Shown here piece by piece: positions 8,325-16,489 of a stretch of DNA of 42,089 bases (its first letter is position 1; each line of letters starts with the position of its first letter). The notes under the pieces are model-generated. The model ran no database searches and had not been told where the DNA came from. It worked only from the letters and a program-made list of their open reading frames with translations. The translations under genes were made by a program, and so were the position numbers. The DNA comes from Methyloradius sp035460505 (GTDB taxonomy: Bacteria; Pseudomonadota; Gammaproteobacteria; Burkholderiales; Methylophilaceae). The stretch lies in NCBI GenBank assembly GCA_035460505.1, contig DATHWP010000005.1:1-42089 (forward strand), given 5' to 3'.

Positions 8325-8540
8325 AAGTCGAATTGTTTAACTAAGTGGTGATTTCTATTAGGATTTTATTAAATTGGCTATAAATTAAGCAATTTAATAA
8401 AGTTAATTTAATCAATGGCTTATATTAACTCTATGATTTAGAAACATTTAAGCTGTCATCATTTTGTAAAGCGCCACATTACTGTGCATAACAATGGATT
8501 TTATGGCCACTTTTGGGCATTTAATTTAAATGTTTCATAA

Positions 8541-8558
8541 ACATGACTAACATCATGT
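8541..8558 (-). other. Short hairpin after fabF
   Basis: Inverted repeat ACATGA-N6-TCATGT begins 5 bp beyond the fabF stop. The stem is six base pairs with low GC and only three T residues after it on the minus strand, so it would be a weak terminator at best. Confidence 0.3.
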
Positions 8559-8563
8559 CTGTA

Positions 8564-9796
8564 TTACACTTTTTTAAATACCAGACTTCCGTTTGTGCCC
8601 CCAAAACCAAAATTATTCTTAACAGCTATGTCAATGTTCATGTCGCGTGCCACATTTGCGCAGAAATCAAGGTCACATTCTGGGTCTTGATTGAATATAT
8701 TAATGGTAGGTGGTGAAATTTGATGATGGATGGCCAACACTGTCACTACAGACTCCAATCCACCTGCGCCACCCAATAAGTGGCCAGTCATAGATTTGGT
8801 TGAATTAACGACTAATTTCTTAGCATGGTCACCAAAAGCAGCCTTGATCGCATTGGTTTCGTTGCTATCGCCAAGCGGTGTTGAGGTACCATGTGCATTC
8901 ACATATTGCACCTGATCGACATTCACACTCGCATTATTAAGTGCATTACGCATGGATCTGCGCGGACCATCCATATTTGGGGCGGTCATATGGTAAGCAT
9001 CGGCACTCATGCCGTAACCTATCAGTTCAGCATAAATTTTTGCGCCACGCTTTTTGGCAGTTTCATATTCTTCAAGCACCATCACGCCAGCACCTTCGCC
9101 AATGACAAAACCATCACGGTCTTGATCCCATGGGCGGCTAGCGGTTGCGGGGTCATCGTTACGAGTAGATAACGCACGTGCTGATGCAAATCCACCAACG
9201 GCCAATCGTGTAATCGGAGCTTCTGCGCCACCAGCAATCATGACATCGGCATCACCGTATTCGATCATGCGTGCTGCATCGCCAATAGAATGGGTACCTG
9301 TCGTGCAGGCAGTAACAATCGCTACATTAGGGCCTTTTAAGCCGTACATAATGGAGAGATTGCCTGAAATCATGTTGATAATGGTGCCAGGGATAAAAAA
9401 TGGACCTATCTTACGTGGACCAGACTCCTGATACACCGCATCAGTTTCTTCGATCAGTTGCAAGCCACCAATACCAGAGCCAATAGATACACCTATGCGC
9501 TCTGCATTTTCTTCAGTGACTACAATGCCGGAATCTTTAAATGCTTCAATACCAGCAGCCATGCCGTATTGGATAAAGGTATCCATACGGCGAGCTTCTT
9601 TAGCTGGGAGAAATTGCGATACATCAAACCCTTTTACTTCACCTGCAATTTGCGATGAGAAAGCACTAGGGTCGAATTTGGTGATTCTTGAGATACCGGA
9701 TTTACCAGCAATCAAGTCAGACCAAGACGCTTGAACACCAATACCAACTGGTGATACTACGCCCAGGCCTGTAACTACTACTCTGCGTTTTTGCAT
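8564..9796 (-). CDS. fabF: 3-oxoacyl-ACP synthase II
   Basis: Condensing enzyme that elongates acyl-ACP with malonyl-ACP in fatty acid synthesis. The catalytic triad is visible: Cys164 in VTACTTGTHS, His302 in VNAHGTSTPLGD and His339 in NSTKSMTGHLLG; the C-terminal NNFGFGGTNGSLVF is typical. 410 residues fits FabF. The gene is 102 bp downstream of acpP, the standard acpP-fabF pair, and is the last gene of the fab cluster. FabB is the alternative but acpP linkage and sequence favour FabF. Confidence 0.96.
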   Translation of the reverse strand: MQKRRVVVTGLGVVSPVGIGVQASWSDLIAGKSGISRITKFDPSAFSSQIAGEVKGFDVSQFLPAKEARRMDTFIQYGMAAGIEAFKDSGIVVTEENAERIGVSIGSGIGGLQLIEETDAVYQESGPRKIGPFFIPGTIINMISGNLSIMYGLKGPNVAIVTACTTGTHSIGDAARMIEYGDADVMIAGGAEAPITRLAVGGFASARALSTRNDDPATASRPWDQDRDGFVIGEGAGVMVLEEYETAKKRGAKIYAELIGYGMSADAYHMTAPNMDGPRRSMRNALNNASVNVDQVQYVNAHGTSTPLGDSNETNAIKAAFGDHAKKLVVNSTKSMTGHLLGGAGGLESVVTVLAIHHQISPPTINIFNQDPECDLDFCANVARDMNIDIAVKNNFGFGGTNGSLVFKKV

Positions 9797-9898
9797 AACG
9801 ATTTTCTACAGAACTTGACCGAAAGAATATGAGTTCTTATTCAATTCTTGGAGACAAGTCAGAAGAAGCAATCCCCAGAGAATAGTCAGATAAAAGAA

Positions 9899-10135
9899 TT
9901 ACTTGAGGTTAGCGTTGACGTAATCAATCGCTTGTTGAACTGTTGTGATTTTCTCAGCATCTTCATCTGGGATCTCACAATCAAATTCTTCTTCTAATGC
10001 CATGACCAATTCAACTGTATCCAGTGAATCAGCACCTAAGTCGTCAACGAATGAAGATTCATTCTTAACGTCAGCCTCATTGGCACCTAATTGTTCGGTT
10101 ACGATCTTTTTAACGCGTAGTTCGATGTCAGACAT
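9899..10135 (-). CDS. acpP: Acyl carrier protein
   Basis: Small acidic carrier (78 residues) that holds acyl intermediates on a 4'-phosphopantetheine arm. The arm attaches at Ser37 in the GADSLDTVEL motif. The start ATG has a strong AAGGGA ribosome site. A good promoter of its own sits upstream in the fabG-acpP gap (10178-10205), fitting the need for far more carrier protein than of the enzymes encoded around it. It supplies FabD/F/G/H/Z and also LpxA and LpxD in this window. Confidence 0.98.
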   Translation of the reverse strand: MSDIELRVKKIVTEQLGANEADVKNESSFVDDLGADSLDTVELVMALEEEFDCEIPDEDAEKITTVQQAIDYVNANLK

Positions 10136-10177
10136 CTAATTTCCCTTTCAAGTTATGTAGCTTACAAAGCTCAGGCT

Positions 10178-10205
10178 ATTCTAACAAAAGTCCTGAGGAT
10201 TTCAA
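10178..10205 (-). promoter_or_regulatory. Sigma-70-type acpP promoter
   Basis: On the minus strand: -35 TTGAAA (10200-10205), 16-bp spacer, -10 TAGAAT (10178-10183) preceded by TGT, giving an extended -10. Each hexamer differs from consensus at one position. Transcription would start near 10171, leaving a leader of about 35 nt before acpP. Confidence 0.65.
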
Positions 10206-10251
10206 AAAACAGATTCAACTATTTACGACCTTACAATTTATATTCAAGCTT

Positions 10252-10275
10252 TAATGGCTATTTGGTTAGCCATTA
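10252..10275 (-). other. Hairpin spanning the fabG stop codon
   Basis: Perfect 9-bp inverted repeat TAATGGCTA-N6-TAGCCATTA that includes the fabG TAA stop. There is no T tract after it on the minus strand, so it is not a classic terminator; it could stabilise the fabG 3' end or partially separate it from acpP. Confidence 0.5.
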
Positions 10276-11013
10276 ACTCATGTACATTGCCCCATTGACG
10301 TGGATGGTTTCTCCACTGATGTAGCTTGCAGAAGGCGATGCCAAAAAGGCAACCGCAGCAGCAATATCTTCAACCTGACCTAGGCGGCCAAGCGGGATGC
10401 GCTTGAGAAGCTCTTCACGAATGGCTTCTGGTAACTCTTTGGTCATGTCCGTATCAATAAAACCAGGTGCAACACAATTCACAGTGATATTACGGCTACC
10501 CACCTCTGCTGCAAGTGATTTGGTAAAACCAGCCATGCCAGCTTTAGCGGCAGCATAGTTGGTTTGCCCAGCATTACCCATATGACCAACCACAGATGAA
10601 ATGCTGATGATCCTGCCAGTGCGTGCTTTCATCATTGGGCGTAAAACAGCCTGTGACATCCGGAATACAGACTTCAAATTGGTCGTCAGTACTGAATCCC
10701 AGTCTTCATCTTTCATTCGCATCAACAAAGTGTCACGTGTAATGCCCGCATTATTCACCAGAATTGTGACATCACCGTAATGTTCGCTAATGCTTTTTAA
10801 TGTGGCTTCTACCTGTGCCAGGTCATTTACATCAAGCGCCATGCCAACACCAGCATAGCCTGCTTGCTGCAAGGCTTGAGTAATACCTTCTGCACCTGAT
10901 GCAGAAGTCGCTGTACCTATTACAGTAGCGTCCTGCTTTGCGAGCTCAAGGGCAATGGCTGCACCTATGCCCCTACTTGCCCCTGTGACTAACGCAATTT
11001 GGTTTTGTAGCAT
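10273..11013 (-). CDS. fabG: 3-oxoacyl-ACP reductase
   Basis: NADPH-dependent short-chain reductase that reduces 3-oxoacyl-ACP. Cofactor motif TGASRGIG at 10-17, NNAG at 87-90, catalytic Ser140, Tyr153 and Lys157 (YAAAK), and the C-terminal SGETIHVNGAMYM stretch are all present. 246 residues is standard. The gene is 12 bp downstream of fabD, and acpP follows after 137 bp. Its stop codon lies inside a hairpin. Confidence 0.97.
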   Translation of the reverse strand: MLQNQIALVTGASRGIGAAIALELAKQDATVIGTATSASGAEGITQALQQAGYAGVGMALDVNDLAQVEATLKSISEHYGDVTILVNNAGITRDTLLMRMKDEDWDSVLTTNLKSVFRMSQAVLRPMMKARTGRIISISSVVGHMGNAGQTNYAAAKAGMAGFTKSLAAEVGSRNITVNCVAPGFIDTDMTKELPEAIREELLKRIPLGRLGQVEDIAAAVAFLASPSASYISGETIHVNGAMYMS

Positions 11014-11025
11014 TGTTTATATCTC

Positions 11026-11967
11026 TTATTGATTTAATGATGAGTTAAATTCGGTGTGTGCTTCATTAATCGCATCCTGGCTAGTTAATGCAACACAAGT
11101 CATGTCATCCACAATGCGCTTTGTAAGCCCAGCGAGCACTTTACCTGGGCCACATTCGGCGCTTGCAGTAATACCTTGCTGACGAATCGACTGAACCGTC
11201 TCAACCCATCTTACTGGGCTATAGAGCTGACGCACCAGGGCATCTTTAATTTTGGCTGCATCAGTGTAAGACGCTACATCTGCATTATGCAGCACTGGTA
11301 TGGCGCTAGCTGTAATAGCAACATCTTGCAGGTAACCACGCAACTCTTCGGCAGCTGGCTTCATCAGCGCGCAATGAGACGGAACGCTGACTGGTAAAGG
11401 CAATGCACGTTTCGCCCCTTTTTCTTTCGCTAGCGCCATCCCACGCTCAACCGCTGCCTTATGGCCAGCAATCACAACCTGCCCTGGTGAGTTAAGGTTT
11501 ACCGCTTCAAGCACCTGCCCTTGCGCTGCTTCTGTACAGACTGCGCGTACTGTGTCGTCATCCAAGCCCAATATTGCCGCCATCGCGCCTACACCTTCAG
11601 CAACAGCAGACTGCATTACATCGGCACGAAAGCGTACCAATGGCAATGCATCTTTAAAGCTTATTGCACCAGAAGCTACCAGGGCGGAATATTCACCGAG
11701 GCTATGCCCTGCCATTACGCCTGGTAGATTGCCGCCCTCTTTTTGCCATGCGCGCCAGACGGCAATGCCAGCAGTCAGCATCAAAGGCTGTGTATTGCTT
11801 GTTTGATTAATAGCATCATTCGCTTCAGTCGCCATGCGCCAGAAATCTATATTCAATAAATCAGAGGCTTCAACAAAAGTATCGCGAATCACGCGTGAAT
11901 CGCCGAATCCTTGCATCATGCCTACAGATTGGGAACCTTGTCCCGGGAAAAAGAATGCAAAACTCAT
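11026..11967 (-). CDS. fabD: Malonyl-CoA:ACP transacylase
   Basis: Transfers the malonyl group from CoA to acyl carrier protein. From the ATG at 11965-11967 the protein begins MSFAFFFPGQGSQSVGM, the family N terminus, with an AAGAGA ribosome site 4 bp before it; an upstream TTG at 11980-11982 would add five non-conserved residues. Catalytic Ser89 lies in GHSLGEYSA and His198 in VPSHCALM; QLYSPVRW and the GPGKVLAGL segment follow. 313 residues is normal. The gene is between fabH (36 bp before) and fabG (12 bp after), the standard order. Confidence 0.96.
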   Translation of the reverse strand: MSFAFFFPGQGSQSVGMMQGFGDSRVIRDTFVEASDLLNIDFWRMATEANDAINQTSNTQPLMLTAGIAVWRAWQKEGGNLPGVMAGHSLGEYSALVASGAISFKDALPLVRFRADVMQSAVAEGVGAMAAILGLDDDTVRAVCTEAAQGQVLEAVNLNSPGQVVIAGHKAAVERGMALAKEKGAKRALPLPVSVPSHCALMKPAAEELRGYLQDVAITASAIPVLHNADVASYTDAAKIKDALVRQLYSPVRWVETVQSIRQQGITASAECGPGKVLAGLTKRIVDDMTCVALTSQDAINEAHTEFNSSLNQ

Positions 11968-12003
11968 TTTGTCTCTTATCAAAAAGAAGCTGATTAAGTC
12001 AGC

Positions 12004-12957
12004 CTAGTATTTCAACAACACAGAACCCCAGGTAAAACCACCACCAAAGGCTTCCATAAGGATAGTTTCACCACGTTTGATTCTGCCATCGCGTACAGCA
12101 ACATCTAGTGCTAGCGGAACTGATGCAGCAGAAGTATTGCCATGCACGTCTACAGTGACCACGACTTTATCCATAGACATGCCTAGTTTTTTGGCGGTTG
12201 AACTTAATATTCTGATATTGGCTTGATGCGGGACGAGCCAATCAATATCAGACTTTTCGAGGTTATTGGCAGCTAAAGTTTCATCAACGATTGCGTCCAG
12301 CGTATTCACGGCAACTTTAAATACTGGGTTGCCTTCCATATAAATAGTTTTGCTACCCTCACGCTGAGAGATGCCAGAAGGCACGTTCAGCAGGCCGCTA
12401 TAACTGCCGTCGGCATGCAAATGAGTAGAGATGATCCCCGTCTCACTGTCGGCCTTGAGTATGACTGCACCTGCGCCATCACCCCATAAAATACAGTTGG
12501 TACGATCCGTCCAGTCAGTAATACGCGACATGGTTTCCGCGCCAATGACCAACGCACATTTAGCAGAGCCAGTTTTAATAAAGCTATTCGCTGTTGCCAG
12601 TGCATAGATAAACCCACTACAGACCGCTTGAATATCGAATGCGGGGCAATTGGATATACCGAGCTTGTCTTGCAATAAACATGCTGTACTGGGAAATATG
12701 CGATCGGGTGTCGTGGTTGCGACAATAATCAGATCAATATCTTCCGCTTTAATACCTGCAGCCTGAATGGCGTTGCGTGCTGCATGCAACGCTAAATCAC
12801 TAGTATATTCATCGTCCGCTGCAATATGGCGCTCTTTAATACCTGTACGGGATACTATCCATTCGTCGGAGGTATCTACCATAACCTCAAGCTCTTTATT
12901 GGTCAGAATCCGCTCTGGCAAATAGCTGCCCGTACCTGCGATACGTGCAAACGTCAT
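12004..12957 (-). CDS. fabH: 3-oxoacyl-ACP synthase III
   Basis: Initiates fatty acid synthesis by condensing acetyl-CoA with malonyl-ACP. Catalytic Cys113 (AVCSGFIYAL), His244 (VPHQANIRI) and Asn274 (VHGNTSAAS) are all present, plus the C-terminal GGGFTWGSVLLKY. 317 residues is standard. Its ATG overlaps the plsX stop as ATGA, so it is translationally coupled to plsX. Confidence 0.97.
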   Translation of the reverse strand: MTFARIAGTGSYLPERILTNKELEVMVDTSDEWIVSRTGIKERHIAADDEYTSDLALHAARNAIQAAGIKAEDIDLIIVATTTPDRIFPSTACLLQDKLGISNCPAFDIQAVCSGFIYALATANSFIKTGSAKCALVIGAETMSRITDWTDRTNCILWGDGAGAVILKADSETGIISTHLHADGSYSGLLNVPSGISQREGSKTIYMEGNPVFKVAVNTLDAIVDETLAANNLEKSDIDWLVPHQANIRILSSTAKKLGMSMDKVVVTVDVHGNTSAASVPLALDVAVRDGRIKRGETILMEAFGGGFTWGSVLLKY

Positions 12958-14045
12958 GCGATAGCCTTTAATTCGGTAGTATTCGCAGCAGTTAATTCCA
13001 CAGTGCTTTCTTCCAGTTTGTTTGTGCTTGGTTTCAGGTGTTCGATTTCTAGCTGCTCAGTGATCTTTTGCAACACGCCACTGCTTGATTCTTCAACTGC
13101 AGTATTGATGGCATGTGAGAAGGAGAAAATGTCAGCGCCGCCATGACTCTTCACTACGATACCGCGCAGACCTAAAAAGCTGGCCCCATTGTAACGCCTT
13201 GGGTCTAGTCGTTTTTTGAAAGCTTTGAGCACTGGCATGGCAGCCAATGCCATTAACTTCGTGAACAGATTACGCTTGAACTCCTGAGTCAGAAACATGG
13301 CCATCATGCTTGCTAAGCCTTCCGAGGTTTTGAGCGCAACATTGCCTACAAAGCCATCACATACGACGACGTCAGTAGTGCCTTTGAAAATATCATCGCC
13401 CTCTACGTTTCCGTAAAAGTTGAGATGGCTAGCTCTAAGCAACTCACCCGCTTGCTTGACGACCTCATTGCCCTTGATGTCTTCAGAACCAATATTTAGC
13501 AAACCAATCGTCGGGTGCGGCTTGTTCTCGACGCAGGAAACCAGAGTAGAACCCATGATCGCAAATTGCAGTAAGTGTTCGGCAGTACAGTCCGCATTTG
13601 CCCCTAAATCCAGCATGTAGGTCATGCCTTTTTTATTGGGTAATACAGCTGCAATGGCTGGGCGATCAATACCAGGGAGGGTTTTTAGCACAAAACGTGC
13701 TGTAGCCATCAGTGCGCCAGTATTGCCCGCACTCACACACGCATTTGCCTCACCAGTTTTAACCAGGTTGATGGCAACGCGCATGGATGAATCTTTTTTA
13801 TTCTTGAGTGCGCTTTGTGGTGACTCATCCATGGCGACCTGCTGGGTTGCATGATGAATACGCAGGCGGGAACTTACTGCGGCATCATTAGCAGATAGTT
13901 CTGCTTCAATAGCCTCTTTAAGCCCGACAAGAATAATATGGATTTCACTATGCTGCTTGAGTGCCGATAGCGCTGCAGGTACTGTGACGTGAGGACCGTG
14001 GTCGCCACCCATAGCATCAATAGCGACGGTAATTGATGTGGTCAA
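12954..14045 (-). CDS. plsX: Phosphate acyltransferase PlsX
   Basis: Converts acyl-ACP to acyl phosphate for the PlsY route of phospholipid synthesis; a peripheral membrane enzyme. The N terminus ITVAIDAMGGDHGP is the family signature, followed by NKKDSSMR, VSAGNTGALMA, MLDLGANADC and the GNVALKTSEG and GLRGIVVKSHGGA segments. 363 residues is slightly long because of a C-terminal tail of about 25 residues after the usual end. The start is TTG at 14043-14045; no ATG or GTG lies near the conserved start, and no good ribosome site is visible before it. The hairpin terminator at 14065-14093 ends only about 15 bp upstream. The 4-bp overlap with fabH links the two. Confidence 0.94.
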   Translation of the reverse strand: MTTSITVAIDAMGGDHGPHVTVPAALSALKQHSEIHIILVGLKEAIEAELSANDAAVSSRLRIHHATQQVAMDESPQSALKNKKDSSMRVAINLVKTGEANACVSAGNTGALMATARFVLKTLPGIDRPAIAAVLPNKKGMTYMLDLGANADCTAEHLLQFAIMGSTLVSCVENKPHPTIGLLNIGSEDIKGNEVVKQAGELLRASHLNFYGNVEGDDIFKGTTDVVVCDGFVGNVALKTSEGLASMMAMFLTQEFKRNLFTKLMALAAMPVLKAFKKRLDPRRYNGASFLGLRGIVVKSHGGADIFSFSHAINTAVEESSSGVLQKITEQLEIEHLKPSTNKLEESTVELTAANTTELKAIA

Positions 14046-14057
14046 GATTTTATAAGT

Positions 14058-14093
14058 ATAAAAAAACGTCTAACCAGAAACTGATTAGACGTT
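14058..14093 (-). terminator. Terminator or attenuator between rpmF and plsX
   Basis: On the minus strand a 13-bp stem with one G-U pair (AACGTCTAATCAG, loop TTT, CTGGTTAGACGTT) is followed at once by a run of T. It has all the marks of a Rho-independent terminator, yet sits inside the yceD-rpmF-plsX-fabH operon, 15 nt after the rpmF stop and about 15 nt before plsX. Confidence 0.88.
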
Positions 14094-14107
14094 GTTATTT
14101 ATCTAGC

Positions 14108-14287
14108 TTACTCGCCCTTGGCAGGCAAAACCTTGCGGCCACGGTAATAACCGTTTGGACTGATATGGTGGCGCAAATGTACCTCACCTGTTGTAGGCTC
14201 TACTGCCAACGGTGGGTTGGTCAGAAAGTCGTGTGAACGATGCATGCCACGCTTTGAAGGTGACTTCTTGTTTTGTTGGACGGCCAT
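14108..14287 (-). CDS. rpmF: 50S ribosomal protein L32
   Basis: A 59-residue ribosomal protein read directly from the sequence. It begins MAVQQNKKSPSKRGMHRSH, then DFLTNPPLAVEPTTGEVHLR, HHISPNGYYRGRKV and ends with LPAKGE; the KSPSKRGMHRSHD block and HHISPNGYYRG block are L32 signatures. No zinc cysteines are present, as in other proteobacterial L32 proteins of this type. It lies 42 bp after yceD and before plsX, the conserved yceD-rpmF-plsX order. AGGAGTT precedes the ATG at 14285-14287. Confidence 0.97.
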   Translation of the reverse strand: MAVQQNKKSPSKRGMHRSHDFLTNPPLAVEPTTGEVHLRHHISPNGYYRGRKVLPAKGE

Positions 14288-14329
14288 GATTAACTCCTAT
14301 TAACTTTCTATTACTACTTATTAAAAGCT

Positions 14330-14812
14330 TTATTTGCGCTTTAAGTTTTGCAGCGCTTGAAATGGGCTTGGTTTCTTCAATGCCGCGATCATGCTATCTG
14401 CACCACAATCCTCACCTGCGTGTTTAGGCGCTAGAGGCAGAGCTAATAAAACTTCATCTTCAATTAACTCAAATAACTGCATTTTTGGGTCAGCAATCAA
14501 ATAATCATGCTCTTCCAGATCATCTTCTTCTGACGGGATGTCGCTTTCATCATTAACCACTATAAATCTGGACGTAATATCAAGATTAAAATCAAATGGC
14601 TCTAGGCATCGCTGACAAGTCAACTGCAAAACGCCTCGTACTGATAATTCAAGCTCCAGCCTATTCCCGATTGCCACTTTACCTAGCAAACGACAATCAA
14701 GCTCACCTTTGTTAGATGCAAGAACATCTTCAAGGCGGTTAAATTGTAAAACCGAGATTGTATCATGAAATTCAAGAGATTTCCTCGCAAATTCAATGTT
14801 ATCAATGATCAT
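14330..14812 (-). CDS. yceD: YceD/DUF177 family protein (23S rRNA accumulation protein)
   Basis: Member of the DUF177 family, which is linked to 23S rRNA accumulation and almost always precedes rpmF. A conserved CQRCLEPFDF motif (with a second cysteine pair partner in EDCGAD) and an acidic stretch (DESDIPSEEDDLEEHDYL) followed by the LFELIEDEVLLALPLAPKH signature are visible; it ends with LQNLKRK. About 160 residues is normal. The ATG at 14810-14812 is listed; a TTG at 14816-14818 two codons upstream has a better spaced AGG ribosome site and may be the true start. A -10-like TATAAT lies upstream at 14896-14901 on the minus strand, without a clear -35. Confidence 0.92.
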   Translation of the reverse strand: MIIDNIEFARKSLEFHDTISVLQFNRLEDVLASNKGELDCRLLGKVAIGNRLELELSVRGVLQLTCQRCLEPFDFNLDITSRFIVVNDESDIPSEEDDLEEHDYLIADPKMQLFELIEDEVLLALPLAPKHAGEDCGADSMIAALKKPSPFQALQNLKRK

Positions 14813-14982
14813 GGTCAATTTTGCCTAGGTGATTTAGTGGTTGCGATACTTAATTTTTGGTCGCATGCCAAGCTATATAAATTTGATTGCCTCTCATTAT
14901 AGTGGAGACGGAATTAAGTAATGCCTAAAATAATGACGGTCGTAGCCAGCCGTTATTGGGTGATGCGATGGCAAGGCGCGCA

Positions 14983-14991
14983 TGATATAAT
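14983..14991 (+). promoter_or_regulatory. Extended -10 promoter for pycA
   Basis: TGATATAAT gives a perfect -10 hexamer with the TGn extension, 37 bp before the chosen GTG start. No good -35 is seen at 16-18 bp spacing, which is usual for extended -10 promoters. Transcription would start near 14998. Confidence 0.6.
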
Positions 14992-15027
14992 TTGTGTATT
15001 GCCGTGTCAAAGAATCAGGTCTGTAGT

Positions 15028-16446
15028 GTGATCAAAAAAATTCTAGTTGCTAATCGCGGTGAAATCGCCGTGCGTATCGTCCGTGCATGCTCAGAGATGG
15101 GCATAAAATCTGTCGCCATTTATTCGGATGCAGATCGCCATGCATTGCACGTTAAAAAAGCAGATGAAGCTTACAATATTGGGTCTGATCCAGTTGTTGG
15201 CTACCTTAATGCTCATAACATAGTCAATCTGGCGGTCGCTTCTGGCTGTGATGCATTGCATCCTGGTTATGGCTTCCTCTCTGAAAACCCCGAGCTTGCT
15301 GAAATATGCTCGCGCCGCGGCATTAAGTTTATCGGGCCAGATGCTAAAGTCATCCGCCAAATGGGCGACAAGATCCAGGCGCGGAATGCCATGATTAAGG
15401 CTGGTATTCCGTGCGTACCAGGTAGTGAGGGCAACCTTGCTGATCTTGAAGAGGCGCGTAAACTAGCTGCGAAAATTGGCTACCCAGTAATGCTAAAGGC
15501 CACCAACGGTGGTGGTGGTCGTGGTATTCGTCGTTGCAATGATGAAAAAGAGTTGCTCGGTAATTACGATCGCGTTATATCGGAAGCAAGTAAGGCATTT
15601 GGCAAGCCAGAAGTCTTCCTCGAGAAATGCGTAGTTAATCCACGCCATATAGAAGTACAAATCCTTGCAGATAGCCATGGCAACGTGATTCATCTGTTTG
15701 AGCGTGACTGCTCTATACAACGCCGCAATCAGAAGCTTATTGAGATAGCGCCCTCACCTCAACTAAGCAAAGCACAACGTGAATATATCGGCAATCTCGG
15801 TGTAAAAGCAGCAAAAGCCGTTGGTTACGAGAATGCCGGCACCGTCGAATTCTTGCTGGATTCCGAAAACAATTTCTACTTCATGGAGATGAATACGCGT
15901 CTGCAGGTAGAGCATACTGTGACCGAGAGCATCACTGGCATTGATATTGTGCAGGAGCAAATTCGGATTGCGGATCGTCTCAAGTTGCAATATAAACAGT
16001 CGGACGTAAGTTATCGTGGCTTTGCTATGGAGTTCCGCATCAACGCCGAAGACCCAAAGAATGATTTCTTGCCGAGCTTTGGTAAAATCACCCGTTATTA
16101 CGCTCCTGGTGGCCCTGGTGTGCGTATGGATGCCGCCATGTACAGCGGCTATGTGATTCCGCCTTATTACGATTCTATGTGTGCCAAGCTTACGGTATGG
16201 GCCTTAAGTTGGGATGGTGTTATGGAGCGTGGTCGGCGCGCTTTAAATGATATGGTGGTCTATGGTGTGAAAACAACGATTCCCTACTATCAGGAAATAT
16301 TGAAGCATCCTGACTTCAGGGCAGCCAATTTCGATACCAGTTTTGTTGAATCGCACCCTGAGCTTATTAACTACGCAACAGAATTTCCGCGTGAATTGAT
16401 TGCTGCAGCCATCTCAGCTGCGATTGCGGCACACGAAGGTATTTAA
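15028..16446 (+). CDS. pycA: Pyruvate carboxylase subunit A (biotin carboxylase)
   Basis: ATP-grasp biotin carboxylase: charges the biotin on its partner subunit with bicarbonate. From a GTG at 15028-15030 it begins with the family sequence IKKILVANRGEIAVR, with AGG 8 bp upstream; a TTG at 14992 would add twelve unconserved residues and lie on top of the promoter. It shows HPGYGFLSEN, the ATP loop KATNGGGGRGIR, EKCVVNPRHIEVQ, ERDCSIQRRNQKLIE and FMEMNTRLQVEHTVTE. 472 residues matches AccC and PycA. The next gene encodes a carboxyltransferase-biotinyl protein, so the pair is best read as a split pyruvate carboxylase; AccC of acetyl-CoA carboxylase is the main alternative, and would normally sit beside accB. 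It likely replenishes oxaloacetate. Confidence 0.88.
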   Translation: MIKKILVANRGEIAVRIVRACSEMGIKSVAIYSDADRHALHVKKADEAYNIGSDPVVGYLNAHNIVNLAVASGCDALHPGYGFLSENPELAEICSRRGIKFIGPDAKVIRQMGDKIQARNAMIKAGIPCVPGSEGNLADLEEARKLAAKIGYPVMLKATNGGGGRGIRRCNDEKELLGNYDRVISEASKAFGKPEVFLEKCVVNPRHIEVQILADSHGNVIHLFERDCSIQRRNQKLIEIAPSPQLSKAQREYIGNLGVKAAKAVGYENAGTVEFLLDSENNFYFMEMNTRLQVEHTVTESITGIDIVQEQIRIADRLKLQYKQSDVSYRGFAMEFRINAEDPKNDFLPSFGKITRYYAPGGPGVRMDAAMYSGYVIPPYYDSMCAKLTVWALSWDGVMERGRRALNDMVVYGVKTTIPYYQEILKHPDFRAANFDTSFVESHPELINYATEFPRELIAAAISAAIAAHEGI

Positions 16447-16489
16447 CCTGATTTTGATTTTTGAAAACTTAAAGTGATAATTTAACGAT

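Larger units (their letters stand above)
8244..8563. other. 320-bp AT-rich intergenic spacer (fabF end to pabC start)
   Basis: The only gene-free stretch longer than 300 bp. It holds a DnaA-box cluster at 8290-8324, a possible weak promoter for pabC (minus strand: -35 TTGCTT at 8387-8392, 18-bp spacer, -10 TAAAAT at 8363-8368), and a short hairpin ACATGA/TCATGT at 8541-8558 just after fabF. I find no conserved small reading frame or clear T-tailed terminator for the fab operon in it. Confidence 0.6.

Noticed and set aside
8244..8563. Possible replication origin from AT-rich DNA and a perfect DnaA box
   Set aside because: Only three box-like sites in 35 bp, no dnaA, dnaN, gidA or parAB genes nearby; a regulatory site is a simpler reading.
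15028..16446. Calling the biotin carboxylase AccC of acetyl-CoA carboxylase
   Set aside because: No accB next to it; the linked biotinyl carboxyltransferase makes a split pyruvate carboxylase more likely, though AccC cannot be fully excluded.
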